A stretch of 64,000 nucleotides of DNA from Humibacter sp049446075 (GCF_049446075.1 NZ_JBMSEB010000001.1:1-64000); one strand, 5' to 3'; counted from the stretch's first letter, positions 17,130 through 25,934 are shown. Notes: generated by a model from the sequence alone, not told the origin. Made by a program: numbers and translations.

Positions 17130-17943
17130 GCGAGAGGCGCAGGACGGCACGGATGCCGGCAGTGCGCCGTCGTTCCGTGTCGCGCTCGAAGTGTTCGAGG
17201 GGCCGTTCGACCTCCTGCTGAGCCTCATCGGGCGGCACGAGTTGGACATCACCGAGGTCTCGCTCAGCCGCGTCACCGACGAGTTCATCGCTTACCTGCG
17301 CGGAATCGACACGGCAGACGAGCTCGACCAGGCCAGCGAGTTCCTGGTGGTCGCCGCGACGCTGCTCGACCTCAAAGTCGCCGGGTTGCTCCCGCAGGGC
17401 GAGCTCGTCGACGCCGAAGACGTCGCCCTGCTCGAGGCACGAGACCTGTTGTTCGCCCGCCTGCTGCAGTACCGCGCGTTCAAGGAGGCGTCCACCTGGT
17501 TCGCAGGGCGGCTCGAGGCGGAGTGGGGCAGGCATCCTCGCGCGGTGCGTCTCGAAGAGAAATATCGCTCGCGTGAGCCGGAGCTGAAGTGGACCCTCAG
17601 CGTCGACGACTTCGCCGCCATCGCCGAACTGGCCTTCGCTCCGAAGGCGATACCGGTCGTCGAGCTGGATCACCTGCATGCGCCGCTGGTGAGCGTGCGC
17701 GAGCAGGCCGCACTCGTGGTGTCTCAGCTGCGCCGTGGCGCGCCGCACACCTTCCGGGAGCTCATCGCCGGCGCGGATCGCAAGGGCGTCATCGTCGCCC
17801 GATTCGTGGCGGTGCTCGAGCTGTACAGATTCGGCGCTGTGGCGTTCGAGCAGCTCGAACCGCTGGGCGAATTGACGATCAGATGGGTGGCGGATGCCTG
17901 GTCAGACGAGAACCTCGCCAACTTGGGAGCGGACTATGGATGA
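17113..17943 (+). CDS. scpA: Segregation and condensation protein ScpA
   Basis: This 276-residue kleisin subunit bridges the SMC heads with ScpB. The N-terminal signature FEGPFDLLLSLIGRHELDITEVSLSRV is characteristic, split here as FEGPFDLLL then the DITEVSL block. The central acidic part is followed by the C-terminal winged-helix region (GVIVARFVAVLELYRFGAVAF). GTG 17113 overlaps parA by 17 bp, and the stop is inside the scpB start region. Confidence 0.94.
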   Translation: MALPPEREAQDGTDAGSAPSFRVALEVFEGPFDLLLSLIGRHELDITEVSLSRVTDEFIAYLRGIDTADELDQASEFLVVAATLLDLKVAGLLPQGELVDAEDVALLEARDLLFARLLQYRAFKEASTWFAGRLEAEWGRHPRAVRLEEKYRSREPELKWTLSVDDFAAIAELAFAPKAIPVVELDHLHAPLVSVREQAALVVSQLRRGAPHTFRELIAGADRKGVIVARFVAVLELYRFGAVAFEQLEPLGELTIRWVADAWSDENLANLGADYG

Positions 17944-18568
17944 TCGAGACGACGAACGCGCGGTCGGCGTGAGCGCCGAGCGGACGGTGACCGAAACCGA
18001 CAATCCGAGGCCGGCATATGACGTGCCGCGGGCGATCGAGGCGATCCTGATGGTCGCAGACGAGCCACTGCCCCTGGTGACTCTGGCGACGGCCGTCGGT
18101 GCGCCGGTCGCCGCCGTGCGGCAGGCGATCGACGGGCTGGTCGCAGATTACGACGGCGACTCCGGCGGCCCGGTGCGGGGCTTCGAGTTGCGCGAAGTGG
18201 GCGGCGGCTGGAGGCTCTACGTGCGAGCCGACTATGACGGCCTCGTCACCGACTTCGTCAGCGAACAGGCGCCCGCGAAGCTCTCGCAAGCGGCGCTGGA
18301 GACTCTGGCCGTCATCGCCTACCGCCAGCCGATCACGCGTGGCGCCATAGCGTCGATCCGGGCGGTGAACGTGGATTCCGTGGTGCGCACACTGCTGTCG
18401 CGCGGCCTGATCACCGAACTGTTCACCGACGCCGAGACCGGCGCCATCAACTATGGAACAACCGACCTGTTGCTGCAGCAGCTCGGCATCAACTCGCTCG
18501 ACGAGCTTCCACCCATCTCGCCCCTGCTCGCCGACGGCACAGAAGGGTTCGACGGCGATGTGCGCTGA
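17936..18568 (+). CDS. scpB: Segregation and condensation protein ScpB
   Basis: This 210-residue protein has two winged-helix domains. Conserved blocks are AIEAILMVADEPLPL near the N-terminus and LSQAALETLAVIAYRQPITRG followed by IRAVNVDSVVRTLLSRGLI in the second domain. ATG 17936 has GGGAG upstream and overlaps the scpA stop by 8 bp. The protein dimerises and binds ScpA in the SMC complex. Confidence 0.94.
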   Translation: MDDRDDERAVGVSAERTVTETDNPRPAYDVPRAIEAILMVADEPLPLVTLATAVGAPVAAVRQAIDGLVADYDGDSGGPVRGFELREVGGGWRLYVRADYDGLVTDFVSEQAPAKLSQAALETLAVIAYRQPITRGAIASIRAVNVDSVVRTLLSRGLITELFTDAETGAINYGTTDLLLQQLGINSLDELPPISPLLADGTEGFDGDVR

Positions 18569-19343
18569 CCACGTGCCGGGCGACGGAGCGGACGCCCTGA
18601 GCGACTCGGGAGAGCGGCTGCAGAAGGTCATGGCGGCAGCGGGCGTGGCATCCCGCCGTGTCAGCGAGCAGCTCATCGTCGAAGGCAGGGTGCGGGTGAA
18701 CGGCACCGTGGTGCGAACGCTTGGCGCGCGCATCGACCCCGAGGTCGACCTGCTCGAGGTGGACGGGACCGCCGTGCAGTTGGACTCCTCGAAGCGCTAC
18801 GTGATGCTCAACAAGCCGACGGGCGTAGTGAGCTCCATGCGGGACGACCGCGGGCGGCCCGATCTGAGCCAATACGCCGACCGCTACGAGGTGCGCCTCT
18901 TCAACGTCGGTCGGCTCGACGCCGACACGAGTGGGCTCCTGCTGCTCACGAACGACGGCGAGGCGGCCAATGTGCTTGCGCATCCGTCGTTCGGCGTGAC
19001 GAAGACCTATATCGCCACAGTGCAAGGGAGCGTTGCTCCGGCCACGCTGTCGCGACTCATGCGCGGAATCGAACTCGACGACGGCGAGATCGCGGCCGAC
19101 AAGGCACGCCTGGTGCAGGCATCCGCTGGGCAGAGCATCGTGGAGATCACGCTGCACTCCGGACGCAACCGCATCGTGCGTCGAATGCTCGACGCGGTCG
19201 GGCATCCGGTGACGGCGCTCGTGCGGCGTCAGTTCGGTCCCCTGAAGCTGGGCAGCCTGAAACAGGGCGCGACCAGGGACCTGACTAAAATCGAACTCGG
19301 CCAGGTGCTTACTCTCGCCAGGTCGAAATCGGAGCGAACGTGA
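18558..19343 (+). CDS. rluB: Ribosomal large-subunit pseudouridine synthase (RsuA/RluB family)
   Basis: This 261-residue enzyme isomerises a uridine in rRNA. The N-terminal S4 domain is ERLQKVMAAAGVASRRVSEQ. The catalytic Asp lies in NVGRLDADTSGLLLLTNDG, and the HSGRNRIVRRMLDAVGHPV block follows. ATG 18558 overlaps scpB by 11 bp. Position in the scpAB-cmk-der neighbourhood supports RluB rather than RsuA, though the exact site modified cannot be read from sequence. Confidence 0.92.
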   Translation: MCADHVPGDGADALSDSGERLQKVMAAAGVASRRVSEQLIVEGRVRVNGTVVRTLGARIDPEVDLLEVDGTAVQLDSSKRYVMLNKPTGVVSSMRDDRGRPDLSQYADRYEVRLFNVGRLDADTSGLLLLTNDGEAANVLAHPSFGVTKTYIATVQGSVAPATLSRLMRGIELDDGEIAADKARLVQASAGQSIVEITLHSGRNRIVRRMLDAVGHPVTALVRRQFGPLKLGSLKQGATRDLTKIELGQVLTLARSKSERT

Positions 19344-20446
19344 ATCAGAACCATGCCGCGCGCCTCGACGGCAGCGTGCGCGTCGTGGGCGCCGGCCTAC
19401 TCGGGGCGTCGATCGGGCTGGGACTTCGTGCACGGGGCGTCGACGTGATCCTCGCGGATGCCTCGCGCGCGGGCCTCAACCTCGCCGTCGACTACGGTGC
19501 GGGCCGGGTCGCGCACGAGGGAGACGACCCTGCGCTGATCGTGGTGGCCGTGCCGCCGGATGCCACGGCATCCGTTGTCGCCGACGAACTCGCCGCGTAT
19601 CCGAACGCTACCGTCACGGATGTCGCGAGCGTGAAGGTCGCGATCCTTGCCGAGCTGGAGGAACTGGCCACGGAAACCGAGGGACTCGAGCTTTCGAGGT
19701 ACGTGGGATCCCATCCGCTTGCCGGCCGGGAACGCGGGGGAGCGATCGCCGCTCGCGCCGACCTGTTCATCGGCCGTCCGTGGGTCGTCTGCCCTCGACC
19801 CGACGTGTCGCGCGAGCGCGTCGGCATCGTGGAACATCTCATTCTCGACCTGGACGCAACGCCCGTCACGCTCGCGGCCGATGAGCACGACGCGGCGGTC
19901 GCTCTCGTCTCCCACGCTCCGCAGGTGGTGGCCTCGCTCATGGCGAAACGTCTGAACGGCGCGCCTTCGGCCGCCCTCGGACTCGCGGGCCAGGGCGTGC
20001 GCGACGTGACTCGCATCGCATCGAGCGACCCGGAACTGTGGGTGCAGATCCTGTCGGCGAACGCGCCGGCCGTCGTCGAGATCCTGCGTGGGTTCCGCGA
20101 CGACCTCGACGACGTGCTGTCAGCGCTCGGCGATGTCGAGGCATCCGGTGCGCGTCGCGGGATTGCGCAGGAACTCGCCTCCGGTAACGCGGGCGTCGCC
20201 GGTCTGCCGGGCAAGCACGGGCAGGACCGCCGGTTCGCGAGCGTCGTGGTGATGGTGGATGACCGGCCGGGTGAACTGGGCCGGCTCTTCACCGAGCTGG
20301 GCGAGATCGGTGTGAACATCGAAGACCTGCGGCTCGAGCACTCGCCGGGTGCTCAGATCGGCCTCGCCGAGCTCGCCGTGCTGCCCGAGGTGAAGATGCG
20401 CACAATCGACGACCTGTCGGCCAGGGGATGGAGGATCGCCGGATGA
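19340..20446 (+). CDS. tyrA: Prephenate dehydrogenase with C-terminal ACT domain
   Basis: This 368-residue enzyme carries out the NAD(P)-dependent oxidative decarboxylation of prephenate in tyrosine biosynthesis. The Rossmann motif is VVGAGLLGASIGLGL (residues ~13-27). The substrate region contains GSHPLAGRERGG, with the catalytic-type His. The C-terminal ~70 residues (VVMVDDRPGELGRLFTELGEIG) form an ACT regulatory domain, suggesting feedback control by an aromatic amino acid. GTG 19340 overlaps the rluB stop (GTGA), and the gene overlaps cmk by 4 bp. Confidence 0.92.
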   Translation: MNQNHAARLDGSVRVVGAGLLGASIGLGLRARGVDVILADASRAGLNLAVDYGAGRVAHEGDDPALIVVAVPPDATASVVADELAAYPNATVTDVASVKVAILAELEELATETEGLELSRYVGSHPLAGRERGGAIAARADLFIGRPWVVCPRPDVSRERVGIVEHLILDLDATPVTLAADEHDAAVALVSHAPQVVASLMAKRLNGAPSAALGLAGQGVRDVTRIASSDPELWVQILSANAPAVVEILRGFRDDLDDVLSALGDVEASGARRGIAQELASGNAGVAGLPGKHGQDRRFASVVVMVDDRPGELGRLFTELGEIGVNIEDLRLEHSPGAQIGLAELAVLPEVKMRTIDDLSARGWRIAG

Positions 20447-21177
20447 GCCAGGACTTGAACGCCGATGGCGCTCCTCTCGTCGTGGCGGTGGACGGCCCAG
20501 CAGGCAGCGGCAAGTCGAGCGTCAGCAAGGCCACGGCTGCCCGCCTCGGCTTCGCCTTCCTCGACACGGGAGCCGCGTACCGCGCGCTCACCTGGTTCGC
20601 AGGCCACCGTGGCATCGATGTGGAGCAAGCGGACGCGGTCGTGAATGCGATAGCGGACTTCGACTACCGCATCGACACCGAGCCGGGCAGCCAACGAGTG
20701 TTCGTGTGCGAGACCGACATCACCGGCAAGATCCGCGACCCTGACGTGACTGCTCGCGTGAGTGCCGTTGCGCGCATCCCCGAGGTGCGGCTGCGGCTCA
20801 ACGAACTGTTCCGCGACATTCTCGCGAACACCGATCGAGAGGGCATCGTGGCGGAGGGCCGCGACATCACGACGGTTGTCGCTCCCGATGCGCCCGTGCG
20901 CATCCTGCTCACAGCATCGCCCGAAGTACGAGCGGCCAGGCGAGCGGGGGAGCTCGACGGTCATTCCGCAGCGGATGTCGCCGCCCAGCTTCATGCGCGC
21001 GACCGTGCCGACTCGCAGGTGGTCGACTTCATGAGCGCCGCTGATGGCGTCACAACGGTGGACTCCACCGACCTGAACTTCGATGAAACCGTCGACGCCG
21101 TCATCGGCGTGATCCAGGCGGCCCGTGCCACGAGCGCGGGTGCCGCCATACCGTCCCGAGGAGGAACGGATGTCTGA
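20443..21177 (+). CDS. cmk: Cytidylate kinase
   Basis: This 244-residue kinase phosphorylates CMP and dCMP. The P-loop is in AVDGPAGSGKSSVSKATA (~15-24), followed by FLDTGAAYRALTW and VAEGRDITTVVAPDAPVRI (CMP-binding GRDI). ATG 20443 overlaps the tyrA stop and has GGAGG upstream, so it is preferred to ATG 20428. The stop overlaps the der start by 8 bp. Confidence 0.95.
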   Translation: MSQDLNADGAPLVVAVDGPAGSGKSSVSKATAARLGFAFLDTGAAYRALTWFAGHRGIDVEQADAVVNAIADFDYRIDTEPGSQRVFVCETDITGKIRDPDVTARVSAVARIPEVRLRLNELFRDILANTDREGIVAEGRDITTVVAPDAPVRILLTASPEVRAARRAGELDGHSAADVAAQLHARDRADSQVVDFMSAADGVTTVDSTDLNFDETVDAVIGVIQAARATSAGAAIPSRGGTDV

Positions 21178-22723
21178 CCAGAGACCATCAGAGCAGAGAC
21201 CTGCAGAGAGACCGGCGGAACGGCAGGGCGACGAGTTCGAAGCTGGACCGGACGACCTCGCCGAGCGTCTGGCGAACGTCGACGAGGAGTTGGCGCATCA
21301 GCGCGCGACCGCCCTGAGGGCTGGTCTCGAGGACTACGACCTCGACGACGCCGACCTCGACGTGCTGGATGCCGTCACCGAGAACCCGGATGAGATCCGC
21401 TACCTCCCTGCACTGCCCGTCGTGGCCATCGTCGGACGCCCCAACGTGGGCAAGTCCGCGCTGGTGAACCGCATTCTCGGCCGCCGCGAGGCCGTCGTGG
21501 AGGACACCCCTGGGGTGACGCGCGACCGCGTCACCTACCAGGCGGAATGGAACGACCGCCGGTTCAGCATCGTCGACACGGGCGGGTGGGAGCCCGATGC
21601 GCGCGGCATCAACGCATCCGTCGCCGCGCAAGCGGAGATCGCCATCGATCTCGCCGACGTCGTGATGTTCGTCGTCGACTCCAACGTCGGTGCCACAGCT
21701 ACGGATGAACACGTCGTTCGGTTGCTGCGCAAGACCAAGAAGCCGGTCTTCCTCGTGGCCAACAAGGTTGACGACGCGCGGCAGGAGCCGCAGGCGGCCG
21801 AACTGTGGTCGCTTGGACTGGGGGAGCCGCATCCGGTCAGCGCTCTGCACGGGCGAGGGGTCGCGGACCTTCTCGACGAGGTGCTGAAGGTGCTACCGAC
21901 GGAGGCCGCATTCGCCCAGCGTGAGGTGGGCGGACCCCGCCGTGTCGCCATCGTCGGCCGGCCGAACGTTGGCAAGTCCAGCCTCTTGAACAAGGCGGCT
22001 GGCGAGGAGCGCGTGGTCGTCAACGAGCTCGCCGGAACGACGCGCGATCCCGTCGACGAGCAGATCGAACTCGGCGGCCGGGTGTGGCGGTTCGTGGACA
22101 CCGCGGGCATCCGTCGCAGGGTGCACCTGCAGCAGGGTGCGGACTTCTACGCCTCGCTGCGCACGAGCACCGCTCTGGAGAAGGCCGAGGTGGCCGTTGT
22201 CGTGCTCGACGTCTCCGAGCCGATCAGCGAGCAGGACGTGCGCATCATCGACCTCGTGCTGGAGAGCGGCCGCGCACTCGTACTGGCGTACAACAAGTGG
22301 GACCTGCTCGACGACGACCGGCGCAGATACCTCGAACGTGAGATCGAGCAGGACCTGGCACACGTATCATGGGCGCCGCGAGTGAACATCTCGGCACGCA
22401 CCGGACGTCACCTGGAGAAGCTCGTCCCTGCGCTGGAGACGGCGCTCGAGTCGTGGGACACGCGCATTCCGACCGGCAAGTTCAATGCGTTCCTGGCCGA
22501 GCTGACGGCGGCGCATCCGCACCCCGTGCGCGGAGGCAAGCAGCCTCGCATCCTGTTCGGAACGCAGGCATCCAGTCGCCCGCCGACATTCGTGCTATTC
22601 ACGACCGGATTCCTCGACCCTGGCTACCGCAGGTACATTCAGCGCAGGCTGCGTGAGATCTACGGCTTCGAGGGCACGCCCATCGTGCTCAACATGCGCG
22701 TGCGGGAGAAGCGGCGGCGCTGA
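21170..22723 (+). CDS. der: Ribosome assembly GTPase Der (EngA)
   Basis: This 517-residue protein has two tandem GTPase domains and a C-terminal KH-like domain and acts in 50S subunit maturation. The first domain has GRPNVGKSALVN, DTPGVTRD and NKVD; the second has GRPNVGKSSLLN, ELAGTTRDPVD and NKWD. The ~80-residue N-terminal extension is acidic and polar (multiple RPAER/EQRP units), as in other actinobacterial Der proteins. The start has GAGGAACG upstream. The final codons (REKRRR) and stop lie in the first copy of a 77-bp sequence that is repeated downstream. Confidence 0.96.
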   Translation: MSDQRPSEQRPAERPAERQGDEFEAGPDDLAERLANVDEELAHQRATALRAGLEDYDLDDADLDVLDAVTENPDEIRYLPALPVVAIVGRPNVGKSALVNRILGRREAVVEDTPGVTRDRVTYQAEWNDRRFSIVDTGGWEPDARGINASVAAQAEIAIDLADVVMFVVDSNVGATATDEHVVRLLRKTKKPVFLVANKVDDARQEPQAAELWSLGLGEPHPVSALHGRGVADLLDEVLKVLPTEAAFAQREVGGPRRVAIVGRPNVGKSSLLNKAAGEERVVVNELAGTTRDPVDEQIELGGRVWRFVDTAGIRRRVHLQQGADFYASLRTSTALEKAEVAVVVLDVSEPISEQDVRIIDLVLESGRALVLAYNKWDLLDDDRRRYLEREIEQDLAHVSWAPRVNISARTGRHLEKLVPALETALESWDTRIPTGKFNAFLAELTAAHPHPVRGGKQPRILFGTQASSRPPTFVLFTTGFLDPGYRRYIQRRLREIYGFEGTPIVLNMRVREKRRR

Positions 22724-22900
22724 GCCGCCGCTTCCGTGGAGGCCATTTCTGGCCTCCACGCCGCACGCGCCGCGGTCGTCTCGGCCGCGGTCGGCCAGCA
22801 GGGCGGCTCTGCCGCGCGGCCGATGCGGGAGAAGCGGCGGCGCTGAGCCGCCGCTTCCGTGGAGGCCATTTCTGGCCTCCACGCCGCACGCGCCGCGGTC
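22701..22900 (+). repeat. Duplicated der tail and terminator hairpin (77-bp direct repeat, two copies)
   Basis: The sequence at 22701-22777 recurs identically at 22824-22900, a 123-bp period, with 46 bp of unique DNA between. Each copy holds the last codons and stop of der, a GCGGCGGC/GCCGCCGC hairpin whose loop contains the stop codon, and a second hairpin with a 9-bp stem (GTGGAGGCC, ATTTCT loop, GGCCTCCAC) at 22736-22759. The second hairpin is the likely terminator. Neither is followed by a T-run. The duplication is in frame with der. Confidence 0.9.
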
Positions 22901-22930
22901 TACCGCAGGTTGTGTAGCAGCCACAGGCCG

Positions 22931-23050
22931 CGCATCGAAACCGCGCGACCCACTGTTCAGACTCGTCCGGGGGTGCGGGTTTCGATACGCGCGCTTCGCG
23001 TGCTACTCAACCGGCGGTGGGGCGACGGCTTCGCGTGCTACGCAACCGGC
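22931..23050. repeat. Intergenic palindromic repeat cluster (REP-like)
   Basis: A 23-bp unit GCTTCGCGTGCTACTCAACC(GGC) at 22993-23015 recurs at 23028-23050 with one mismatch. GGTTTCGATACGCGCG at ~22978 has an inverted partner CGCATCGAAACC at 22931-22942. Together they form a family of short GC-rich inverted repeats between the convergent der and DUF2252 genes. Similar GGTTTCGATACGC...CTCAACC elements are, from memory, dispersed in genomes of this family; a genome-wide count would decide. No protein-coding gene is seen in 22724-23056. Confidence 0.65.
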
Positions 23051-23056
23051 TCCTGT

Positions 23057-24439
23057 TCAGAGTTCGCCCGCCTTGACGGCCTTGCGTACCGCCTTGTGAT
23101 CCTCGACGCATTGTTCGGCGTATGCGGATGCCCATTCCACGACAGCGGAATCGAACGGCGTGCCACCGCCGAGGTATCCGGCGATGAACGGCGCGGAGGG
23201 GGACTGGGCGTGGGCTCGGGCGAGCACCGCGCCGCATGCGTTCACGTATTCGGTGAACGGCCGGAAGTCGAGCGTCTCCGTGTCGATCGAGACGTTTTGG
23301 TCGCGGAACTGCCGCAGGTAATACTCGTGCCCGTTGTGCGTCAGCCACCCGAGGAACGGATCGCTGACGGCCTGCAGCACGTGCTGGTTGGCCACGACGC
23401 GGTATCCGTGTTCGGATGCGCCTGGGCGCGACGCAAATGCGGGCGCGCACGCGGTGGCGGCTTCGCCGAACTCGACGGCCGCCGACTCCGTCGCCTCCTT
23501 CAGCTGCAGCACGAGCGACTCGCCCGCCGGCCCCGAGAGCACGATGATGTAGCACCGCGTGCCCACGCTGCCGACGCCGACGACTCTGCGCACGACATCC
23601 GTCGGCACGTATTGCGACAACAGCACGGCGATGTCTGAGGGAACGGTCTCGACGTAGTCGTGCAAGACCCGCAGGAGTTCCTGCTCGACGTCTTCGGGAA
23701 CGTGGGTCAGCACCGGAGGGTTCTCGACGATGGTCGTCGAGCCGTCTTCGGCGCGCTCCGTGATCTTGCGCACAACACGTGCCGAGGTGCGGCGGGACGC
23801 CGCTTCGATGGCGTGGTCCAGGATCTTCTGCGAGCTCGCCGCGCGCTGGCCCCGGTGCACGTCGGCGCGTATGTAGTAGCGCTCCAGCACGCTCAACTGC
23901 GTGATCTGGCGGAGAGTGATGCGGTAGCTCGCCGCGGCCTCGAGCGCGGCGGTCTGCACCTTCGACTCCTTGAACCCGCGCTGCCGCGCGGCCACGACGA
24001 CGCTCGCGACGAAGCGTTTCACATCCCATTCCCACGGTCCGTAGGCGGACTCGTCGAAATCGTTGAGATCGAAGACGAGAGAGCGCTCGGGGGAGGCGTA
24101 GATGCCGAAGTTCGCCACGTGCGCGTCGCCGCAGATGGTGACGTTCACTCCGGTTCGGGGTGCGTCACGCAGGTCGGCTGCCTGGATGGCCGCCGAACCG
24201 CGGTAGAACGCGAACGGGCTGGCCGTCATCCGTTCCAGGCGCAATGGAACAAGCTCGGCCACGCGATGCTCGTGTTGCTTGCGCAGAATGCCGACGGGAT
24301 CGCGATGCTCAGGCGGCGTGTAGGCGGCATGAGCCGAACGCGGCAGTTCGCCACGCGCCGCTTTGCCGGCCTCGAACAGTTCCGAAGCGCTGCGGACGGT
24401 GTCATGCTCGAATCGCAGGCGTCCGTCTTTTGCGCTCAT
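23057..24439 (-). CDS. DUF2252 domain protein
   Basis: This 460-residue protein of the DUF2252 family is distantly kinase/aminoglycoside-phosphotransferase-like and has no established function. Family hallmarks seen are MTASPFAFYRGSAAIQAADL, VTICGDAHVANFGIYASPERS, VFDLNDFDESAYGPWEWDVKR and VVGVGSVGTRCYIIVLSG. The D-x-H and D-x-N-D-F pattern resembles a phosphotransferase active site. ATG 24439 has GAGGAG upstream. It overlaps the upstream glycosylase gene by 4 bp, so both are probably one transcript. Confidence 0.9.
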   Translation of the reverse strand: MSAKDGRLRFEHDTVRSASELFEAGKAARGELPRSAHAAYTPPEHRDPVGILRKQHEHRVAELVPLRLERMTASPFAFYRGSAAIQAADLRDAPRTGVNVTICGDAHVANFGIYASPERSLVFDLNDFDESAYGPWEWDVKRFVASVVVAARQRGFKESKVQTAALEAAASYRITLRQITQLSVLERYYIRADVHRGQRAASSQKILDHAIEAASRRTSARVVRKITERAEDGSTTIVENPPVLTHVPEDVEQELLRVLHDYVETVPSDIAVLLSQYVPTDVVRRVVGVGSVGTRCYIIVLSGPAGESLVLQLKEATESAAVEFGEAATACAPAFASRPGASEHGYRVVANQHVLQAVSDPFLGWLTHNGHEYYLRQFRDQNVSIDTETLDFRPFTEYVNACGAVLARAHAQSPSAPFIAGYLGGGTPFDSAVVEWASAYAEQCVEDHKAVRKAVKAGEL

Positions 24440-24903
24440 GGATGCTCCTCGTATTCGGGTGCTGTGGTGGGCGAATCGGCATCTACACGTTCCCACGGTT
24501 CTGTGCCGCCGTCGATGACGCGGAAGATGGGGTGCGGTCGGATGCTCGGCTCGGCTAGCAGCGGTTCTATGCGTTCGGGCGCTCTCAAGCGGTACTTGCC
24601 CGCGAGGTGCTCACGTTCGTATTCGAGCTGACCCGAGGTGATCGCCAGGAGGATGCCGGGATCCGGCTCGGAGGTGACGCGCGAGCGGTCGAAGTGGTAG
24701 CCGCGGGCATCCGCTTCATCGGCGATGGCGTTGAGGTAGTTCGCGATGGCGCCGGGGTGTGCGCGGAAGCGCTCGAGCTGCGGATGACTGCGATAGCCGC
24801 GTGTGGTGCCGGTCAGCACTCGCTGGGCGAGAAGGGATTCGCGCCAGCACGCGACGAGTCCCACGGCGTCCAGGTACTGCGGGTGCAGGCTCCAGAGACG
24901 CAT
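24436..24903 (-). CDS. Pyrimidine dimer DNA glycosylase (T4 endonuclease V-like)
   Basis: This 155-residue protein matches the Pyr_excise family pattern: MRLWSLHPQYLDAVGLVACW, then RESLLAQRVLTG, YRSHPQLERF and a helical C-terminal half. In T4 DenV the N-terminal threonine amine is the nucleophile. Here Arg2 follows Met, so DenV chemistry cannot be assumed, and cellular members are mostly uncharacterised. ATG 24903 is the only reasonable start. It overlaps DUF2252 by 4 bp. Confidence 0.82.
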   Translation of the reverse strand: MRLWSLHPQYLDAVGLVACWRESLLAQRVLTGTTRGYRSHPQLERFRAHPGAIANYLNAIADEADARGYHFDRSRVTSEPDPGILLAITSGQLEYEREHLAGKYRLRAPERIEPLLAEPSIRPHPIFRVIDGGTEPWERVDADSPTTAPEYEEHP

Positions 24904-24958
24904 GCAACAAGCCTAGGGCTGCGCGGCAGGCGCCGCTCCGTGCTTCGGGATGCCGCGG

Positions 24959-25564
24959 CTAGGCCTCAAGGCGCACGACGGCGCGTCCCAGCTTCGGGCG
25001 GGAGACGACTTCGAACCCCGCGGCGACGAATGCCGAGAGCACGCCGTGGTAGAGCTCTGCCGAGGATGCCTTGCGCTCGGCGGGGTCGGCCGGGTACGCC
25101 TCGATCACGCGTGCTCCCGAATCGCGCGCACGGTCCACCGCTGCCGACAGCAGGGCCGACGCGATGCCCCGGCGACGGAAGCCGACACGCACGACGAAGC
25201 AGGTGATGGCCCAGACGCTCTCATCGTCATGGGATTCCGAACTGCCTTGCATGACGATGCGGCTCGTGCGGAGGCGAGGGTAAGCGGCGCGCGGCTCTAC
25301 CGCCACCCAGCCGGCCGGTTCCCCGTCGGCGTATGCAATCAGCCCGGGGCCGGGACTCTGGCGCGCCTGCTCGCACAGCGCCGACTCGAGAGCAGGGACT
25401 TCGGTCTCGCGCCACTGTGCATTCGACAGCTTGAAGAACTGGCACCAGCAGGTGGCCGGATCTCCTCGCGTGCCGAACACGGTCCGCACGTCATCCCATT
25501 GAGCGTCCTCGACGGGGACGACACGGATGCCTGCACTCGCCTCGCTGCGCGCCTTCGCTTCCAT
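24959..25564 (-). CDS. GNAT family N-acetyltransferase
   Basis: This 201-residue acetyltransferase has the acetyl-CoA-binding motif A in ITCFVVRVGFRRRGIASALL (V-R-x-x-R-R-R-G-I-A), followed by AAVDRARDSGARVIEAYP. The N-terminal half includes a Cys/Trp segment (DPATCWCQFFKL) seen in a subgroup of actinobacterial GNAT proteins. ATG 25564 is chosen because the longer read would run into the tRNA region. The substrate is unknown. Confidence 0.85.
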   Translation of the reverse strand: MEAKARSEASAGIRVVPVEDAQWDDVRTVFGTRGDPATCWCQFFKLSNAQWRETEVPALESALCEQARQSPGPGLIAYADGEPAGWVAVEPRAAYPRLRTSRIVMQGSSESHDDESVWAITCFVVRVGFRRRGIASALLSAAVDRARDSGARVIEAYPADPAERKASSAELYHGVLSAFVAAGFEVVSRPKLGRAVVRLEA

Positions 25565-25673
25565 CTCACGACGGTATCGCGAGCCGACGACGTCGGGTCG
25601 GACCTGTTTGCAGGGGAGGAATCCGAACGTGAGTGGATAGTCACCGTGGTGCGGTGGGGCTCTTTGAAACCTG

Positions 25674-25679
25674 TAAACT
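25674..25679 (+). promoter_or_regulatory. Probable -10 element of the tRNA-Pro gene (TAAACT)
   Basis: TAAACT lies 25 bases before the mature tRNA 5' end and matches the TAnnnT form of housekeeping -10 sites. The -35 region is not clearly conserved. Confidence 0.45.
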
Positions 25680-25704
25680 GTCCAGGGCCGTTCTTGGACG
25701 GCTA

Positions 25705-25778
<74 letters not shown>

Positions 25779-25781
25779 CGT

Positions 25782-25824
25782 TGTGACGAAAGGGCTCGGC
25801 CTCAGGCCGAGCCCTTTCGTCACA
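25782..25824 (+). terminator. Strong intrinsic terminator after tRNA-Pro
   Basis: A perfect stem of about 20 bp (core GAAAGGGCTCGGCC with GGCCGAGCCCTTTC, 3-base loop) starts 4 bases after the tRNA. It is followed by a T-poor tail and could terminate transcription in both directions. Confidence 0.9.
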
Positions 25825-25934
25825 TTTCATACATGTCTGGCCGGTTCGGGCCGGGCACGGTGTGAGCCGCGGGTCGCGGGAAGCACGGGGTGCGATGGCA
25901 ACGCCCCTGAGGCCACATCCGGTATCCATAGAGG

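Noticed and set aside
22701..22900. CRISPR-like array from the repeated 77-bp block
   Set aside because: Only two copies, long repeats containing coding sequence and hairpins, one spacer and no cas genes.
24436..24903. Prophage origin for the DenV-like glycosylase
   Set aside because: No other phage genes, integrase or att sites nearby, and base composition matches the surroundings.
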